A stretch of 64,000 nt of DNA from the NCBI GenBank assembly GCA_944415565.1, contig CALYBQ010000005.1:232061-296060 (forward strand), in the 5' to 3' direction. Both the position numbers and the translations under genes were made by a program. The notes under the pieces were generated by a model that saw nothing but the letters and a program-made list of their open reading frames with translations, had not been told where the DNA came from and made no database searches. Shown piece by piece: positions 8,538-17,823 of the stretch (the stretch's first letter is position 1; each line of letters opens with the position of its first letter). Origin of the DNA: an uncultured Rikenellaceae bacterium. Its GTDB lineage: Bacteria > Bacteroidota > Bacteroidia > Bacteroidales > Rikenellaceae.

Positions 8538-9625
8538 AAAGTACGCAATATGGGTGTAGGAGTACAATTCATGTTGACGGCAGCCGGATCAGGCTGGCCG
8601 ATAAACTTACCGTTGGGACCGAGGTACTTGGCGGCAGGATCGTATGCAATGCCCATCTTGTCGAGCAACGGCTCCACATCTACTTGGTGCATCTGCATCC
8701 CCAGCGCCCAAGGATCGTAGCCGAGCACCAATCCGGCCATCTCTTCGTATGTCAACACCGGAATACCGCGTCCGTCCTGACCATAGGTGTCGCCCTCCAT
8801 CTCGGCTATGGTATACTGCCACTTATCGAGGAACATGGAGCACCCCGGACAGTTCGTCACAATGAAATCCGGCTTATATGGCTTCATCGACTCCAATTTC
8901 TTATGCGAATTGGCAACCGAAAAACCTCGGTTGGCCTGCACCAGATAATTGCGGAAACCGAAACCGCAGCAATGTCTGCGCTCGGGGTAATCAACAACCT
9001 CTCCGCCCCACGACTCTATCATACCGGCCAGCACATAAGGAAATTCCGAACCTCCGACACCTTTTTTCGGGAAAATCTTAGCGTAATGGCAGCCTATATG
9101 CTCCACGACACGCAGCGGCCGACCCGTAAATACGTTCACCAACGGATGTTTCATCTTTGCCGCGATAGCCCCCCTGTGCTTGAACATCACGTCCGAGGTA
9201 TGGGCGAGGTTCTTCGGCTTGTTGAATTCGCGTCCTGTGGCTTTATACAGGTATTCGCGCGTGCGTTCCTCAGTCTCCGGGAATTCGTGCCACGTTTCGA
9301 GCATCTCGGTATATATCCCGAACGATGTGATGCACGAACTCGTGAAGTTCTCGAACCCGGCCTCGGTCATCAGGGCGAACTGTCGCGCCACAACCGTCAT
9401 TATAGTCTCCATCGGCACTATATCCGAATGGTAGCCTATGCCGGTACACGAAGTGTGCATCGGCTCCTCTATTATATTCTTGCCGACATCGTTACGCAGG
9501 ATGTCGAGGAACGCCTTCTCCGATCCCGGAAAAAAGTTCTGGCGTATGCAACTGCGGACATAATAGTAATCATCGTCCGCTATCTCTTTCTGATATTCCT
9601 GCCAACTGTTTCGTTTCATTGTCAT
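8534..9625 (-). CDS. HdrB-like CCG-domain protein
   Basis: 363 residues with the Cys-rich architecture of heterodisulfide reductase subunit B. The second CCG domain is clear (HIGCHYAKIF, RRHCCGFGFR, TNCPGCSMF); the first is divergent (HTSCTGIGYH, SSCITSFG), so the first noncubane cluster site may be altered. In the known family HdrB carries noncubane [4Fe-4S] clusters that cleave a disulfide substrate. Non-methanogens lack CoM-S-S-CoB, so the substrate here is unknown. Two in-frame ATGs (9625, 9619) lie six bases apart and either could start. Confidence 0.82.
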   Translation of the reverse strand: MTMKRNSWQEYQKEIADDDYYYVRSCIRQNFFPGSEKAFLDILRNDVGKNIIEEPMHTSCTGIGYHSDIVPMETIMTVVARQFALMTEAGFENFTSSCITSFGIYTEMLETWHEFPETEERTREYLYKATGREFNKPKNLAHTSDVMFKHRGAIAAKMKHPLVNVFTGRPLRVVEHIGCHYAKIFPKKGVGGSEFPYVLAGMIESWGGEVVDYPERRHCCGFGFRNYLVQANRGFSVANSHKKLESMKPYKPDFIVTNCPGCSMFLDKWQYTIAEMEGDTYGQDGRGIPVLTYEEMAGLVLGYDPWALGMQMHQVDVEPLLDKMGIAYDPAAKYLGPNGKFIGQPDPAAVNMNCTPTPILRTL

Positions 9626-9663
9626 TTTCTTTCGCTCTCCTGAAAAAGCTGTAAACCGCCGTC

Positions 9664-10365
9664 CTATTGCAACGAGTGATTGCCCGAATTGGCGGTATAT
9701 GTGTCGTGAAAATAGTCGTCATTCGCGCTTTCGTATCCCATTTCGCGGGCTTTACGTTCGGAATGCTCCTCTATAAGGTCGAAGAATTTCTTCCCTCCGC
9801 TGACTTCGAAAATGCGGTGTAATTCACCCATCGTATCGTCGTCCAACTTCCTGAGCGCACCATTGCCGAGCGTCCTGTATGCGGGTGAAAATTGCGGATA
9901 TACGCTTTGATCGTTCTCATGTATCCATTTCCATACCGGCCCCTGCTCCGGATGCATCTTCGGCGAGACGAGTTTCGGATACAGGCAAAACCCTGTTTCC
10001 AATATGCTCTCCCCGATAACCCTTTTAAGCGCAAGTTGCTGACGTCCCTTCTCCGATTCGACGAAAAAGCCGAGCTCCTGCGACAACCTGCGTAACGCCT
10101 GTATCACATACCCCGGGGTATTGCCGCGCGGACAACGCGGCCTGCACGACATACATTCGCCGCAATACCACAAAGTATCGCTACGCATAAGCTCCTCTAT
10201 CGCGTCGTCGTCCTTGGTCTGGACAATGCTTACTATCTGGCGCGGATCGTAGTGATAGAACTCGGCGGACGGGCATACTCCGGTACATATACCGCAGTTC
10301 ATGCACGAGGTGAGCCCCTCCCGCATACGCACGTCCTCCATCAGTTTGTCGAAATATTTTCCCAT
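9664..10365 (-). CDS. HdrC-like 4Fe-4S protein, first gene of the hdr-like operon
   Basis: 233 residues with two ferredoxin motifs in the N-terminal half, CMNCGICTGVCP (about 21-32) and CGECMSCRPRCPRG (about 68-81), then a helical C-terminal half of unknown role. Paired with the HdrB-like gene downstream it would relay electrons to the CCG centre. The gap to the next gene is 38 bases, and the whole set (HdrC, HdrB, HdrA, small HdrC, HdrE-D fusion) reads as one transcript. Confidence 0.82.
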   Translation of the reverse strand: MGKYFDKLMEDVRMREGLTSCMNCGICTGVCPSAEFYHYDPRQIVSIVQTKDDDAIEELMRSDTLWYCGECMSCRPRCPRGNTPGYVIQALRRLSQELGFFVESEKGRQQLALKRVIGESILETGFCLYPKLVSPKMHPEQGPVWKWIHENDQSVYPQFSPAYRTLGNGALRKLDDDTMGELHRIFEVSGGKKFFDLIEEHSERKAREMGYESANDDYFHDTYTANSGNHSLQ

Positions 10366-10450
10366 TTCCGTCTATTCGCATACCTCGGTGCGCTACGGTT
10401 TAGGCCTTATACCTTACCAGCCACGCAGGGCACACCATTTCACAGAACAA

Positions 10451-10479
10451 AAATAACCCATGCCCGCAAGAGCATGGGT
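10451..10479 (-). terminator. Terminator-like hairpin upstream of the hdr operon
   Basis: acccatgc (10456-10463) pairs with gcatgggt (10472-10479) across an 8-base loop, with a T-rich tract (TTATTTTTG) on the minus-strand 3' side. It would end minus-strand transcription from the degraded lipoprotein gene to its right. The sequence caaaaata at 10448-10455 also fits a -7 box (TATTTTTG) for the hdr operon. Confidence 0.6.
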
Positions 10480-10489
10480 AGTGGGAATT

Positions 10490-10779
10490 CGTATTTAATA
10501 TAGGTATTTATACCTATTTTTACTGTACTCCGACAGCGCCACTTGAGCTTATAGAGATAAATCACCGAATTACCCTTGTACATATCCATCGCCACCACTC
10601 CCGCTATTATCGACTTGGGACATGTCTCAAGGATCACGATTTCTCGGTCTTTGAATATTACCGAATCTGGAGTCGTCCGCTTGGGGTTATATCGACAGCC
10701 AATATCTCCGCATCACTTGCCTTGGAGCATGCAAACAATACGGATATGCAACCAACGATCAATAGGTTTGGATGTTCAT
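10490..10779 (-). pseudogene. Remnant of a beta-propeller lipoprotein
   Basis: Reading the minus strand in three pieces recovers the family start. An ATG at 10779 begins a short frame that stops after six codons. The next frame gives a lipoprotein signal ending VLFACSK and continues to QIR-stop. A third frame reads EIVILETCPKSIIAGVVAMD followed by MYKGNSVIYL, which parallels the LETSSKEDNIIAGIDKI segment of the gene at 4111. No continuous frame exists. It appears to be a truncated, frameshifted relative of the propeller gene 6 kb away. Boundaries are approximate. Confidence 0.45.
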
Positions 10780-10866
10780 TTGCTTGCGAAATATCATATG
10801 CCTAAGCATATAAACAATAACTTTTTATCCATGGTAAGACACCCCTACCTGTTAGATTATTTTACG

Positions 10867-11142
10867 CTACATCGTCATTTCGTCGTACTCCGGATGACGG
10901 CGCACCCACATGGCTGCATAGGAGCAGGACGGTATAACTTTCAAGCCGTTCTCACGGGCATATTCGTATGCAGCCTTGACCAGAGCGGCCGCCACGCCGC
11001 GCCCCTCGATCTTCATCGGCACGATGGTATGTATTATATCCAACGTACCTCGGCCCGCAACATATTCCACATACCCCGTATAGCCGTCTACCGTCGTTTC
11101 GAAACGGTGCCTGTCGGCATCGTGCTTTACCGTATAGTCCAT
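10867..11142 (-). CDS. Small GNAT N-acetyltransferase (COG2388/YjdJ type)
   Basis: 91 residues from the ATG at 11142 (MDYTVKHD...). The acetyl-CoA binding loop is visible as EGRGVAAALVKAAYEYAREN, and the C-terminal CSYAAMWVRRHPEY is typical of the short COG2388 group. An in-frame ATG further upstream would add 18 poorly matching residues, so I chose the shorter form. Substrate unknown. It lies just downstream of the efflux operon on the same strand. Confidence 0.8.
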   Translation of the reverse strand: MDYTVKHDADRHRFETTVDGYTGYVEYVAGRGTLDIIHTIVPMKIEGRGVAAALVKAAYEYARENGLKVIPSCSYAAMWVRRHPEYDEMTM

Positions 11143-11214
11143 AATCGAAAAGTTTTTGCGTTCGTATTTGATATCAAACACGAACGCAAAAACCATTCCG
11201 AAAAACCAACGACA

Positions 11215-12567
11215 CTACTCCATATACACCAGCACCCTGCCGGCTATCTGCATAAGGGTTATCTCGCACAGTTTAGTGTCATATTCAGCAGTTACGAGGC
11301 GCTCTTCCGCATCGAGCAAAGAAACCTGAGCCGCCCTCAACTCGTATCCGGAAAGCTGGCTCTCCTTGTAATTTTCCATCGTTATGCGATAGTTGTCGCG
11401 GGCAAGCTCTACATTTTTACGCTCCAAGCCGGACAGGCTCATATTATTGGCATACGCCATCCACGTATCAGACAAGTCCTTCAAAAGCCCTTGCTCCGTC
11501 TGCTGATAACTCAATTCACTTATCTCAATCTCTTTCTCGGCATTACGCACCTGTCGCCGCTGATTCATCCCGTCAAAAAGCGTAATTCCGAGCGATACGC
11601 CGTAATCGAGCCCCATTGTACGCTGACGCTTGTTCGTTCCGCTACCATACCAATTCTGGGTATACCCGTATCCCGTATTAACACGCAGGTACGGATAACT
11701 ACGGCTCTTCGCCAGTTTCAGGTCAAGTCCGCTTACGTCCTTCTGCCTGTCGGCCACGAGGAGGTAAACGTTATCCTTCAACATGCTTTCATGTATCTCC
11801 TCCCGATGCAACTTGGTGTCGAAATATATGGCCGTATCGGCAGGCATCACGAGATTCTCGACCTCGTTTACACCCATAAGCTGATTCAGAAGGGTACGCA
11901 GTTCGTGAATGGTTTCATACTGCCTGATAAGCGTCGATTCGTCGGCGTTCAGGTCGAGTTTAGCCTGCTGGTACTCCTGACGCGAGAACACACCTATCGA
12001 ATAGCTCAGCTCGGCTATCCTGACCCTTTCGCGCGACAGTTCGACCGAACGCTTCATGTTCTTGAGCCTTATCAACTGGTTGATATAGTTGTAATAGGCA
12101 GCCGTCAGCGACGAGACGTAATTCTCCACAGTCATCCGCGTATTCAACTCGCCGATAGCCTGCAACTCCTTCAATCGCTTATAGGTAGTTTGCACGCTGA
12201 AGCCGTTGAAAGCTGTCCAGCTAAGATCGACACCAGCATTAAAATTATTGTTGTTGACCCCGTTCGTAGACGACGAACCGCCCTCGCGCCTCTCCTGCTT
12301 CACATCGTTCAGCGTACCGCTATACGATGTAGCGAGGTCCACAGTAGGCAGGAAACCGGCGTTTCCGCGCGTGGCATCGTTATCCGTAATCGCCTGTTCC
12401 GCCCTTACTATGCGAAGGTCGTAATTGTTTTCGAGTCCCAGCGCCAGACACTCCTGAAGCGTCATAGGGGTCCCCTTGCCGGCATTCTCTGCCGCACCCG
12501 GAGCTTGAGCCTTTCCAAGCAGCGGGAATAAAAGTAAAGCCGTTCCGAATATTATTACACGTCTCAT
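11215..12567 (-). CDS. TolC-family outer membrane efflux channel
   Basis: 450 residues with an N-terminal signal (IIFGTALLLFPLLGKAQA) and the long, heptad-rich helices of outer membrane efflux proteins in two repeats, with typical sequences LQECLALGLENNYDL and LSWTAFNGF. Its ATG overlaps the stop of the RND pump gene (ATGA), so the three genes 16778 to 11215 form an operon encoding adaptor, pump and channel. Expected location: trimer in the outer membrane. Confidence 0.9.
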   Translation of the reverse strand: MRRVIIFGTALLLFPLLGKAQAPGAAENAGKGTPMTLQECLALGLENNYDLRIVRAEQAITDNDATRGNAGFLPTVDLATSYSGTLNDVKQERREGGSSSTNGVNNNNFNAGVDLSWTAFNGFSVQTTYKRLKELQAIGELNTRMTVENYVSSLTAAYYNYINQLIRLKNMKRSVELSRERVRIAELSYSIGVFSRQEYQQAKLDLNADESTLIRQYETIHELRTLLNQLMGVNEVENLVMPADTAIYFDTKLHREEIHESMLKDNVYLLVADRQKDVSGLDLKLAKSRSYPYLRVNTGYGYTQNWYGSGTNKRQRTMGLDYGVSLGITLFDGMNQRRQVRNAEKEIEISELSYQQTEQGLLKDLSDTWMAYANNMSLSGLERKNVELARDNYRITMENYKESQLSGYELRAAQVSLLDAEERLVTAEYDTKLCEITLMQIAGRVLVYME

Positions 12568-15500
12568 GCTTTCGTAATTTTGAGCCGCTCATTGCGACGT
12601 TGTTCCTTAGCCTCCATAAGTTCCTCCTTGCGGCGTACTTTCGTCCTGTCGGTAGATATATACATATACATTGCCGGCACGATATAAAGGCTCACGAATG
12701 TCGAGAATACGAGTCCGCCGATAACCGCGACACCCATAGCTATACGCCCGTTAGCACCGTCACCCGAAGCAATAGCCAACGGCACAAGACCCAAGATCGA
12801 CGAGAAGCTCGTCATCAGGATCGGGCGAAGACGCTGTACCGCAGCGCCCTGTATGGCCTCGCGTTTAAGCAGACCTCCCTCCTGACGCTGGTTCGCGAAC
12901 TCGACTATAAGGATACCGTTCTTCACCACAAGCCCTATAAGCATTATCATACCGATCTGACTGTAAATATTAAACGTCACACCTTTCAGGTACATGAACA
13001 ACAGAGCTCCTACAAAGGCGAGCGGCACTGTGAACATTATTACGAACGGATCCTTGAAACTTTCGAACTGTGCCGCGAGAATGAGGAAGATCAGCACAAG
13101 TGCAAGCCCGAACGCGAACGCAAGGCTCGACGAACTCTCCCGGAACTCCTTAGATTCTCCTGCAAGCGTTGTTTGGAAACCGTCGCCCAACAATTTAGCC
13201 GATATACGGTCCATCTCGTCCAATCCTTGACCGATAGTATACCCGTCGTTCAAGTTGGCCGACACGGTCGCTGAGGACATCCTATTGTAATGGTACAGCG
13301 TAGGCGGAGCTACTGTTTCGTGCAATTGAACCACATTGTCCATCTGTATCATATCGCCGTTACTATTCTTGAGGTATATGGATTTCAGATCGACAGGTGT
13401 ATTACGCTGCTGACGGTTGATCTCTCCGATTATCTGGTACTGTTTGCCATTCAGGTAATAGTACCCCATACGCTGACCGCTCAAAGCATACTGAAGCGTC
13501 TGACCTATGTCAGTAGTGCTAAGCCCGAGCATCGTCGCTTTCTCACGGTCAATATCTATCTGCACCTCCGGTTTGGTAAATTTCAGGTTCACGTCAGCGA
13601 CTTGGAATATGGGGCTCGCATTCACACTGTCCATGAATACCGGAAGCACACGCTCCAAATCCGCCATACTATTGGCCTGCAATACATACTGCACAGGGAA
13701 ACCGCCCCTCCGGCCGCCGAACGTTGACTGCTGCTGTATGAACGTTCGAGCCGCAGTTTCGTTCTTCACAGCGGCAGAAAGCGCCGCAGCAATCTCCATC
13801 TGACTGCGTTCGCGATCCTTTATATCCGGAAGGCGCACGGTGATGTTACCCGAACCGGAACGTGCCATCAAGGCGTTGACGGTACGTTCCGGGACCACCG
13901 AATCGACTATGCTGTAGATATGTTCCGTATAGTCTCGTATGAACTCGAAAGTAGCTCCCTCCGGCCCTGTAATACGGGCGCTTAGCTGCGAGCGGTCTTC
14001 AAGCGGAGCCATCTCGGACGGAATCCTGACAAACAAGAATACTATGAAAACGCCCGTAATTGCGATTATGGGCCAAGTCATCCACTTGTGCGACAGGAAG
14101 AAGTTCAGAGAACGGCCATAACCACGGTTCATGCCATCGAAGAAAGGTTCCGTGACGCGGTAGAACCAGTTTCGTTTCTCGGTACGTTTGAGCAATTTTG
14201 TCGCAAGCATCGGCGTAAATGTCAACGCCACGAGTGCTGATATGATGATAGCACCTGCAACCACGATACTGAACTCCTTGAACAGTTTACCCGTAGTACC
14301 GCTGATGAAGATAATAGGAAGGAACACGGCCACGAGGGTAATAGTCGTAGACACGACTGCGAAGAATATCTCTTTCGCACCCTCGATACCGGCATCTAAA
14401 GGTCTCATGCCTTCCTCTATCTTCACATATATGTTCTCCGTCACCACTATGGCGTCGTCCACCACCAAGCCTACAGCAAGTACCACGGCAAGCATCGAAA
14501 GCACGTTTATGGAGAACCCGAACAGGTACATGACGAAGAATGCCCCCACAAGCGAAACGGGTATCACGACAATCGGGATAAGCGTTACGCGCCAGTCTCG
14601 CAGGAATAGGAAGATGATGACCACAACCAATATGAAAGCTATTATAATGGTCTCCTCCACCTCGGCTATCGACGACCGCACGAATTTGGTATTATCCATT
14701 ATAATGTCGAGTTGGACATCTTCCGGCAGGTCTTTCTCCATCAACTTGACCCTTCGCTGCACCTCGTCCGATATTTCTATCTGGTTGGCCCCCGGCTGTG
14801 GAACTATCACGACATTGACCGTCGGAAGCCCGTTAACGAGCGAAAGGTTGCGGACATCCTCCGGACTGACCTCGGCTGTACCAATGTCACGAAAACGGAC
14901 GATTCGCGTACCGTCTTCCTTGATAATAAGGTTATTGAACTCTTCCGGTGTCTCCATAAGGCCGAGGGTCCGGATAGAGAGGTCCATCTGGTTACCCTCG
15001 ATGGAACCCGACGGCAACTCGACATTTTCACGGTCCACAGCATTTTTGATGTCCATAGGCGTTATACCGTAGGCGGCCATCTTCATCGGATCGAGCCACA
15101 AACGCATGGAGTAACGCATCTGTCCCCAAAGGTCTACACTACTCACGTTCATAATGGTCTGAAGCTGTTCCTTGACCGTAAGCTCGGCTATCTCACTCAC
15201 CTCCATCAGCGAACGCGTTTCGCTGCGGACGGATATTTGCATGATAGGCTGTGCGTCGGCATCGGCTTTCGATACGGTAGGGGGGTCGGCATCCTTGGGC
15301 AGTCGGCGCTGCGCTCTCGACACACGGTCGCGCACGTCGTTAGCCGCCGTTTCGAGGTCTACATTAAGTTCGAACTCTATGGTTATACGGCACGATCCCT
15401 GACTGCTGGAACTCGTCATCGAGCGTACTCCGGGGATACCATTCAACTCCGATTCGAGCCTCTCGGTAATCATGTTCTGAATAACTTCGGCATTTGCACC

Positions 15501-15656
15501 CGGATAGCTCGCCGACACCGAAATTATAGGGTTGTCTATGTTGGGATACTCCCTGACGCCGAGGTAGGAATAACCGATGAATCCCAGAAGGAATATCACG
15601 AATACGATAACCGTCGAAAGGACAGGCCGCCGTATACTTGTTTCTGATAAAGTCAT
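12564..15656 (-). CDS. RND efflux pump, AcrB/HAE1 type
   Basis: 1030 residues, standard family length. N-terminal helix (TVIVFVIFLLGFIGYSYLG), two periplasmic porter regions, and membrane helices including GLVVDDAIVVTENIYVKIEE with the paired Asp of the proton relay. The C-terminal half repeats the fold (LALVLIFLILAAQFESF, GLVVKNGILIVEFANQ). Drives proton-coupled export of drugs or other amphiphiles through the periplasm with the adaptor (upstream gene) and TolC-like channel (downstream gene). Substrate range cannot be predicted. Confidence 0.93.
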   Translation of the reverse strand: MTLSETSIRRPVLSTVIVFVIFLLGFIGYSYLGVREYPNIDNPIISVSASYPGANAEVIQNMITERLESELNGIPGVRSMTSSSSQGSCRITIEFELNVDLETAANDVRDRVSRAQRRLPKDADPPTVSKADADAQPIMQISVRSETRSLMEVSEIAELTVKEQLQTIMNVSSVDLWGQMRYSMRLWLDPMKMAAYGITPMDIKNAVDRENVELPSGSIEGNQMDLSIRTLGLMETPEEFNNLIIKEDGTRIVRFRDIGTAEVSPEDVRNLSLVNGLPTVNVVIVPQPGANQIEISDEVQRRVKLMEKDLPEDVQLDIIMDNTKFVRSSIAEVEETIIIAFILVVVIIFLFLRDWRVTLIPIVVIPVSLVGAFFVMYLFGFSINVLSMLAVVLAVGLVVDDAIVVTENIYVKIEEGMRPLDAGIEGAKEIFFAVVSTTITLVAVFLPIIFISGTTGKLFKEFSIVVAGAIIISALVALTFTPMLATKLLKRTEKRNWFYRVTEPFFDGMNRGYGRSLNFFLSHKWMTWPIIAITGVFIVFLFVRIPSEMAPLEDRSQLSARITGPEGATFEFIRDYTEHIYSIVDSVVPERTVNALMARSGSGNITVRLPDIKDRERSQMEIAAALSAAVKNETAARTFIQQQSTFGGRRGGFPVQYVLQANSMADLERVLPVFMDSVNASPIFQVADVNLKFTKPEVQIDIDREKATMLGLSTTDIGQTLQYALSGQRMGYYYLNGKQYQIIGEINRQQRNTPVDLKSIYLKNSNGDMIQMDNVVQLHETVAPPTLYHYNRMSSATVSANLNDGYTIGQGLDEMDRISAKLLGDGFQTTLAGESKEFRESSSSLAFAFGLALVLIFLILAAQFESFKDPFVIMFTVPLAFVGALLFMYLKGVTFNIYSQIGMIMLIGLVVKNGILIVEFANQRQEGGLLKREAIQGAAVQRLRPILMTSFSSILGLVPLAIASGDGANGRIAMGVAVIGGLVFSTFVSLYIVPAMYMYISTDRTKVRRKEELMEAKEQRRNERLKITKA

Positions 15657-15668
15657 GGCAGGCCCCCT

Positions 15669-16778
15669 TTACTTTTTACTTAGATTGTTCAGAACGACCG
15701 GCATCTCGTTACGCAACTGCATGACACCTGTCGTGATAAGCGTATCGCCGACCGAAAGCCCTTCGAGTATCTGAACCTTGGATTCGGTACGCAAACCTTT
15801 CTTCACCACAACGGAATGGGCCTTGCCTCCCTTGTAAACATACACTATATCGCGTCCCATCTCGGCCACTATCGCGATACTCGGAACGGCTATCGAATTC
15901 TCGTAACGCCCGAGATTGAGCTCGATAGAAGCCGAATGGCCGGGTTTTATCACGCCGTCGTCGTTCGGGTACAAAGCGCGGACCAAGACCGTCATAATGT
16001 CGTCTAGACGCGGTTCGACAGCGTATACCTTAGCTTTGTATTTCGTCTGGTCGTTACCCCACGTAAACTGCAACGGCGTACCGACCTGTATGTCGTAAGC
16101 CTGACTTTCGTTAACGGAAAATTCGACTTTCAGAGGGGTAACCTTAGTGATCTTAGAGACTATCGTAGTCGGCGACACATAAGCGCCTTCGCTCACCAGA
16201 CGCAGACCGATTTCACCATCGAAAGGAGCTTTCAGTTCGGTCTGGGCAATCTTAGCCTTAACCAGTTCAAGATCGGCATAAAGCTTCTCCAGATCCGTAT
16301 GTACCGATTCGAACGACTCCTTACTCACTGCGTCATTTTCGAGCAGGGCTTGCTGGCGTTTCACACGGTCCTGAGCGAGAGGGAGCTGCGCCTGCAACTT
16401 TTGCAGCTCGGCCTGCAACGGTTCGTCGTTTATCTTTGCGAGAAGATCGCCTTTCTTGACCTGAGTACCTTCTTTGAAATATATCTCGGTTATTTTACCC
16501 GAGGTCTCGAACGACAGGTTCACCTCTTCATCAGGAATGAGGCGTCCTTTAGTCCGATAGATGTCTTCCAGAGTCTCATATGCGACTACTACGGCGTTGA
16601 CATTCAACGAACGCTGTCCGACAGACTGTTGCGTTCCCGACTTGGAACTCTGCTCAGTACGTGGTTCTTCCGCCAATTCTTTGGCATTACGCTTCCTTGT
16701 GATCACCGGGTAAAGGGCCATCACGACGATCAATACGATAATCGCTATGATTATCGTTATTTTCACAGGTTTCTTCAT
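15669..16778 (-). CDS. RND periplasmic adaptor (HlyD/MFP family)
   Basis: 369 residues: an N-terminal membrane anchor (TIIIAIIVLIVVMALYPVI), a lipoyl-like half motif (SFETSGKITEIYFKEGTQVK, AKINDEPL), an alpha-helical hairpin (about 130-185), the second lipoyl half (KAPFDGEIGLRLVSEGAYV), then beta-barrel and membrane-proximal domains. It bridges the pump and the outer membrane channel. First gene of the efflux operon, 12 bases before the pump gene. No regulator gene lies next to it. Confidence 0.92.
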   Translation of the reverse strand: MKKPVKITIIIAIIVLIVVMALYPVITRKRNAKELAEEPRTEQSSKSGTQQSVGQRSLNVNAVVVAYETLEDIYRTKGRLIPDEEVNLSFETSGKITEIYFKEGTQVKKGDLLAKINDEPLQAELQKLQAQLPLAQDRVKRQQALLENDAVSKESFESVHTDLEKLYADLELVKAKIAQTELKAPFDGEIGLRLVSEGAYVSPTTIVSKITKVTPLKVEFSVNESQAYDIQVGTPLQFTWGNDQTKYKAKVYAVEPRLDDIMTVLVRALYPNDDGVIKPGHSASIELNLGRYENSIAVPSIAIVAEMGRDIVYVYKGGKAHSVVVKKGLRTESKVQILEGLSVGDTLITTGVMQLRNEMPVVLNNLSKK

Positions 16779-16922
16779 GGTTTTTTAGTTCAAGGTGGTT
16801 AAAGGTATAAAAAATTGGTCATTCGTTGAATAATTTTTCTCATTTCACAACCATGAAACGACCAAAAACGGGGGTGAAATACCAATCGCGTCCAAACGAA
16901 ATGAAAATAACGTTGGAATTCT

Positions 16923-16930
16923 TATATTTG
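16923..16930 (+). promoter_or_regulatory. -7 box upstream of lspA
   Basis: TATATTTG fits TAnnTTTG and lies 29 bases before the lspA ATG. No good -33 box is seen at the usual distance. Confidence 0.55.
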
Positions 16931-16959
16931 CCTGCGTAATCGAAAAAATAGAATATACG

Positions 16960-17574
16960 ATGTCGGGAAAAAAGATAGGGTTTCTGATAACTGGGTTGCT
17001 CCTGATCGACCAGATAGTCAAGATACTGGTCAAAACGAACATGGTTCTCGACGAGAGCATAACGGTATTCCCGAACTGGTTTTTCATACGTTTCATCGAG
17101 AATCCGGGAGCCGCGTTCGGTATGGAGTTAGGAGGCGATTACGGCAAACTAATACTGAGTCTCTTCCGTATCGTTGCGGTAGCGGTAATAGGTTGGTACA
17201 TAGTAAAGCTCAACAAAAAACAGGCCCCGACAGGAGTGATCGTAGGGTTCGTCCTGATACTCGTCGGCGCATTCGGAAACATTATAGACAGTGCTTTCTA
17301 CGGCCTTATTTTCACCGAAAGCCCCTCTATCTATCTGTCTGGCGCCGAACCGGCCAACTTCGTAGCGCCGGGACAGGGTTATGCGGGATTCCTGCACGGT
17401 AAAGTCGTAGACATGCTCTATTTTCCGATAATCAACGGCACATATCCGTCGTGGTTCCCGTGGGTGGGAGGAGACAAATTCACATTCTTCAGCCCAATAT
17501 TCAACCTTGCCGACAGTTATATCAGTATAGGGGTACTCTACTTGCTGATATTCCAAAACAAATACTTCAGATAG
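16960..17574 (+). CDS. lspA: Lipoprotein signal peptidase (signal peptidase II)
   Basis: 204 residues in the inner membrane. Family motifs are present: RFIENPGAAFG (conserved N-x-G-A-A-F-G) and the catalytic-Asp segments KVVDMLYFP and FNLADSYISIG. It removes the signal peptides of prolipoproteins, of which this window encodes several. Like other Bacteroidetes LspA proteins it is longer than the E. coli enzyme because of an insert between helices (about 115-145). Confidence 0.95.
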   Translation: MSGKKIGFLITGLLLIDQIVKILVKTNMVLDESITVFPNWFFIRFIENPGAAFGMELGGDYGKLILSLFRIVAVAVIGWYIVKLNKKQAPTGVIVGFVLILVGAFGNIIDSAFYGLIFTESPSIYLSGAEPANFVAPGQGYAGFLHGKVVDMLYFPIINGTYPSWFPWVGGDKFTFFSPIFNLADSYISIGVLYLLIFQNKYFR

Positions 17575-17765
17575 AGACCGGTGTGCAGCAGAGCAAATAT
17601 GCTGTTGCGGGTACAAAAAATAAGCTGTCGCCATTACAGTTTCGCATCTGAATCTACTTTTATAATCTAATTTAGGGTGAGAGGTATGTAGTATTTTCTA
17701 AAAGGAGATACATACTCAAAAAACCTACAAGGCAATTACGGCTACACCTGCAAACGTATCAAAAT

Positions 17766-17803
17766 AAAAGTAGCCTGTCTCAGATTAGAGACAGGCTGCT
17801 TTT
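17766..17803. terminator. Bidirectional terminator between lspA and the M23 gene
   Basis: agcctgtctc (17772-17781) pairs with gagacaggct (17788-17797), extended by aaaa/tttt on the flanks (one G-T pair inside), with a 6-base loop. Convergent genes lie on both sides. The rest of 17575-17823 shows no gene. Confidence 0.8.
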
Positions 17804-17823
17804 ATTATTCAACCATCGCGGAC

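Noticed and set aside
10576-12531. A 651-codon open frame on the + strand
   Set aside because: It is antisense to the TolC-family gene and the GNAT gene, which both have clear family motifs; its translation is rich in His/Arg with no domain, typical of a shadow frame.
14712-15647. A long + strand frame opposite the RND pump
   Set aside because: Antisense to a fully conserved AcrB-type gene; composition is that of a shadow frame.
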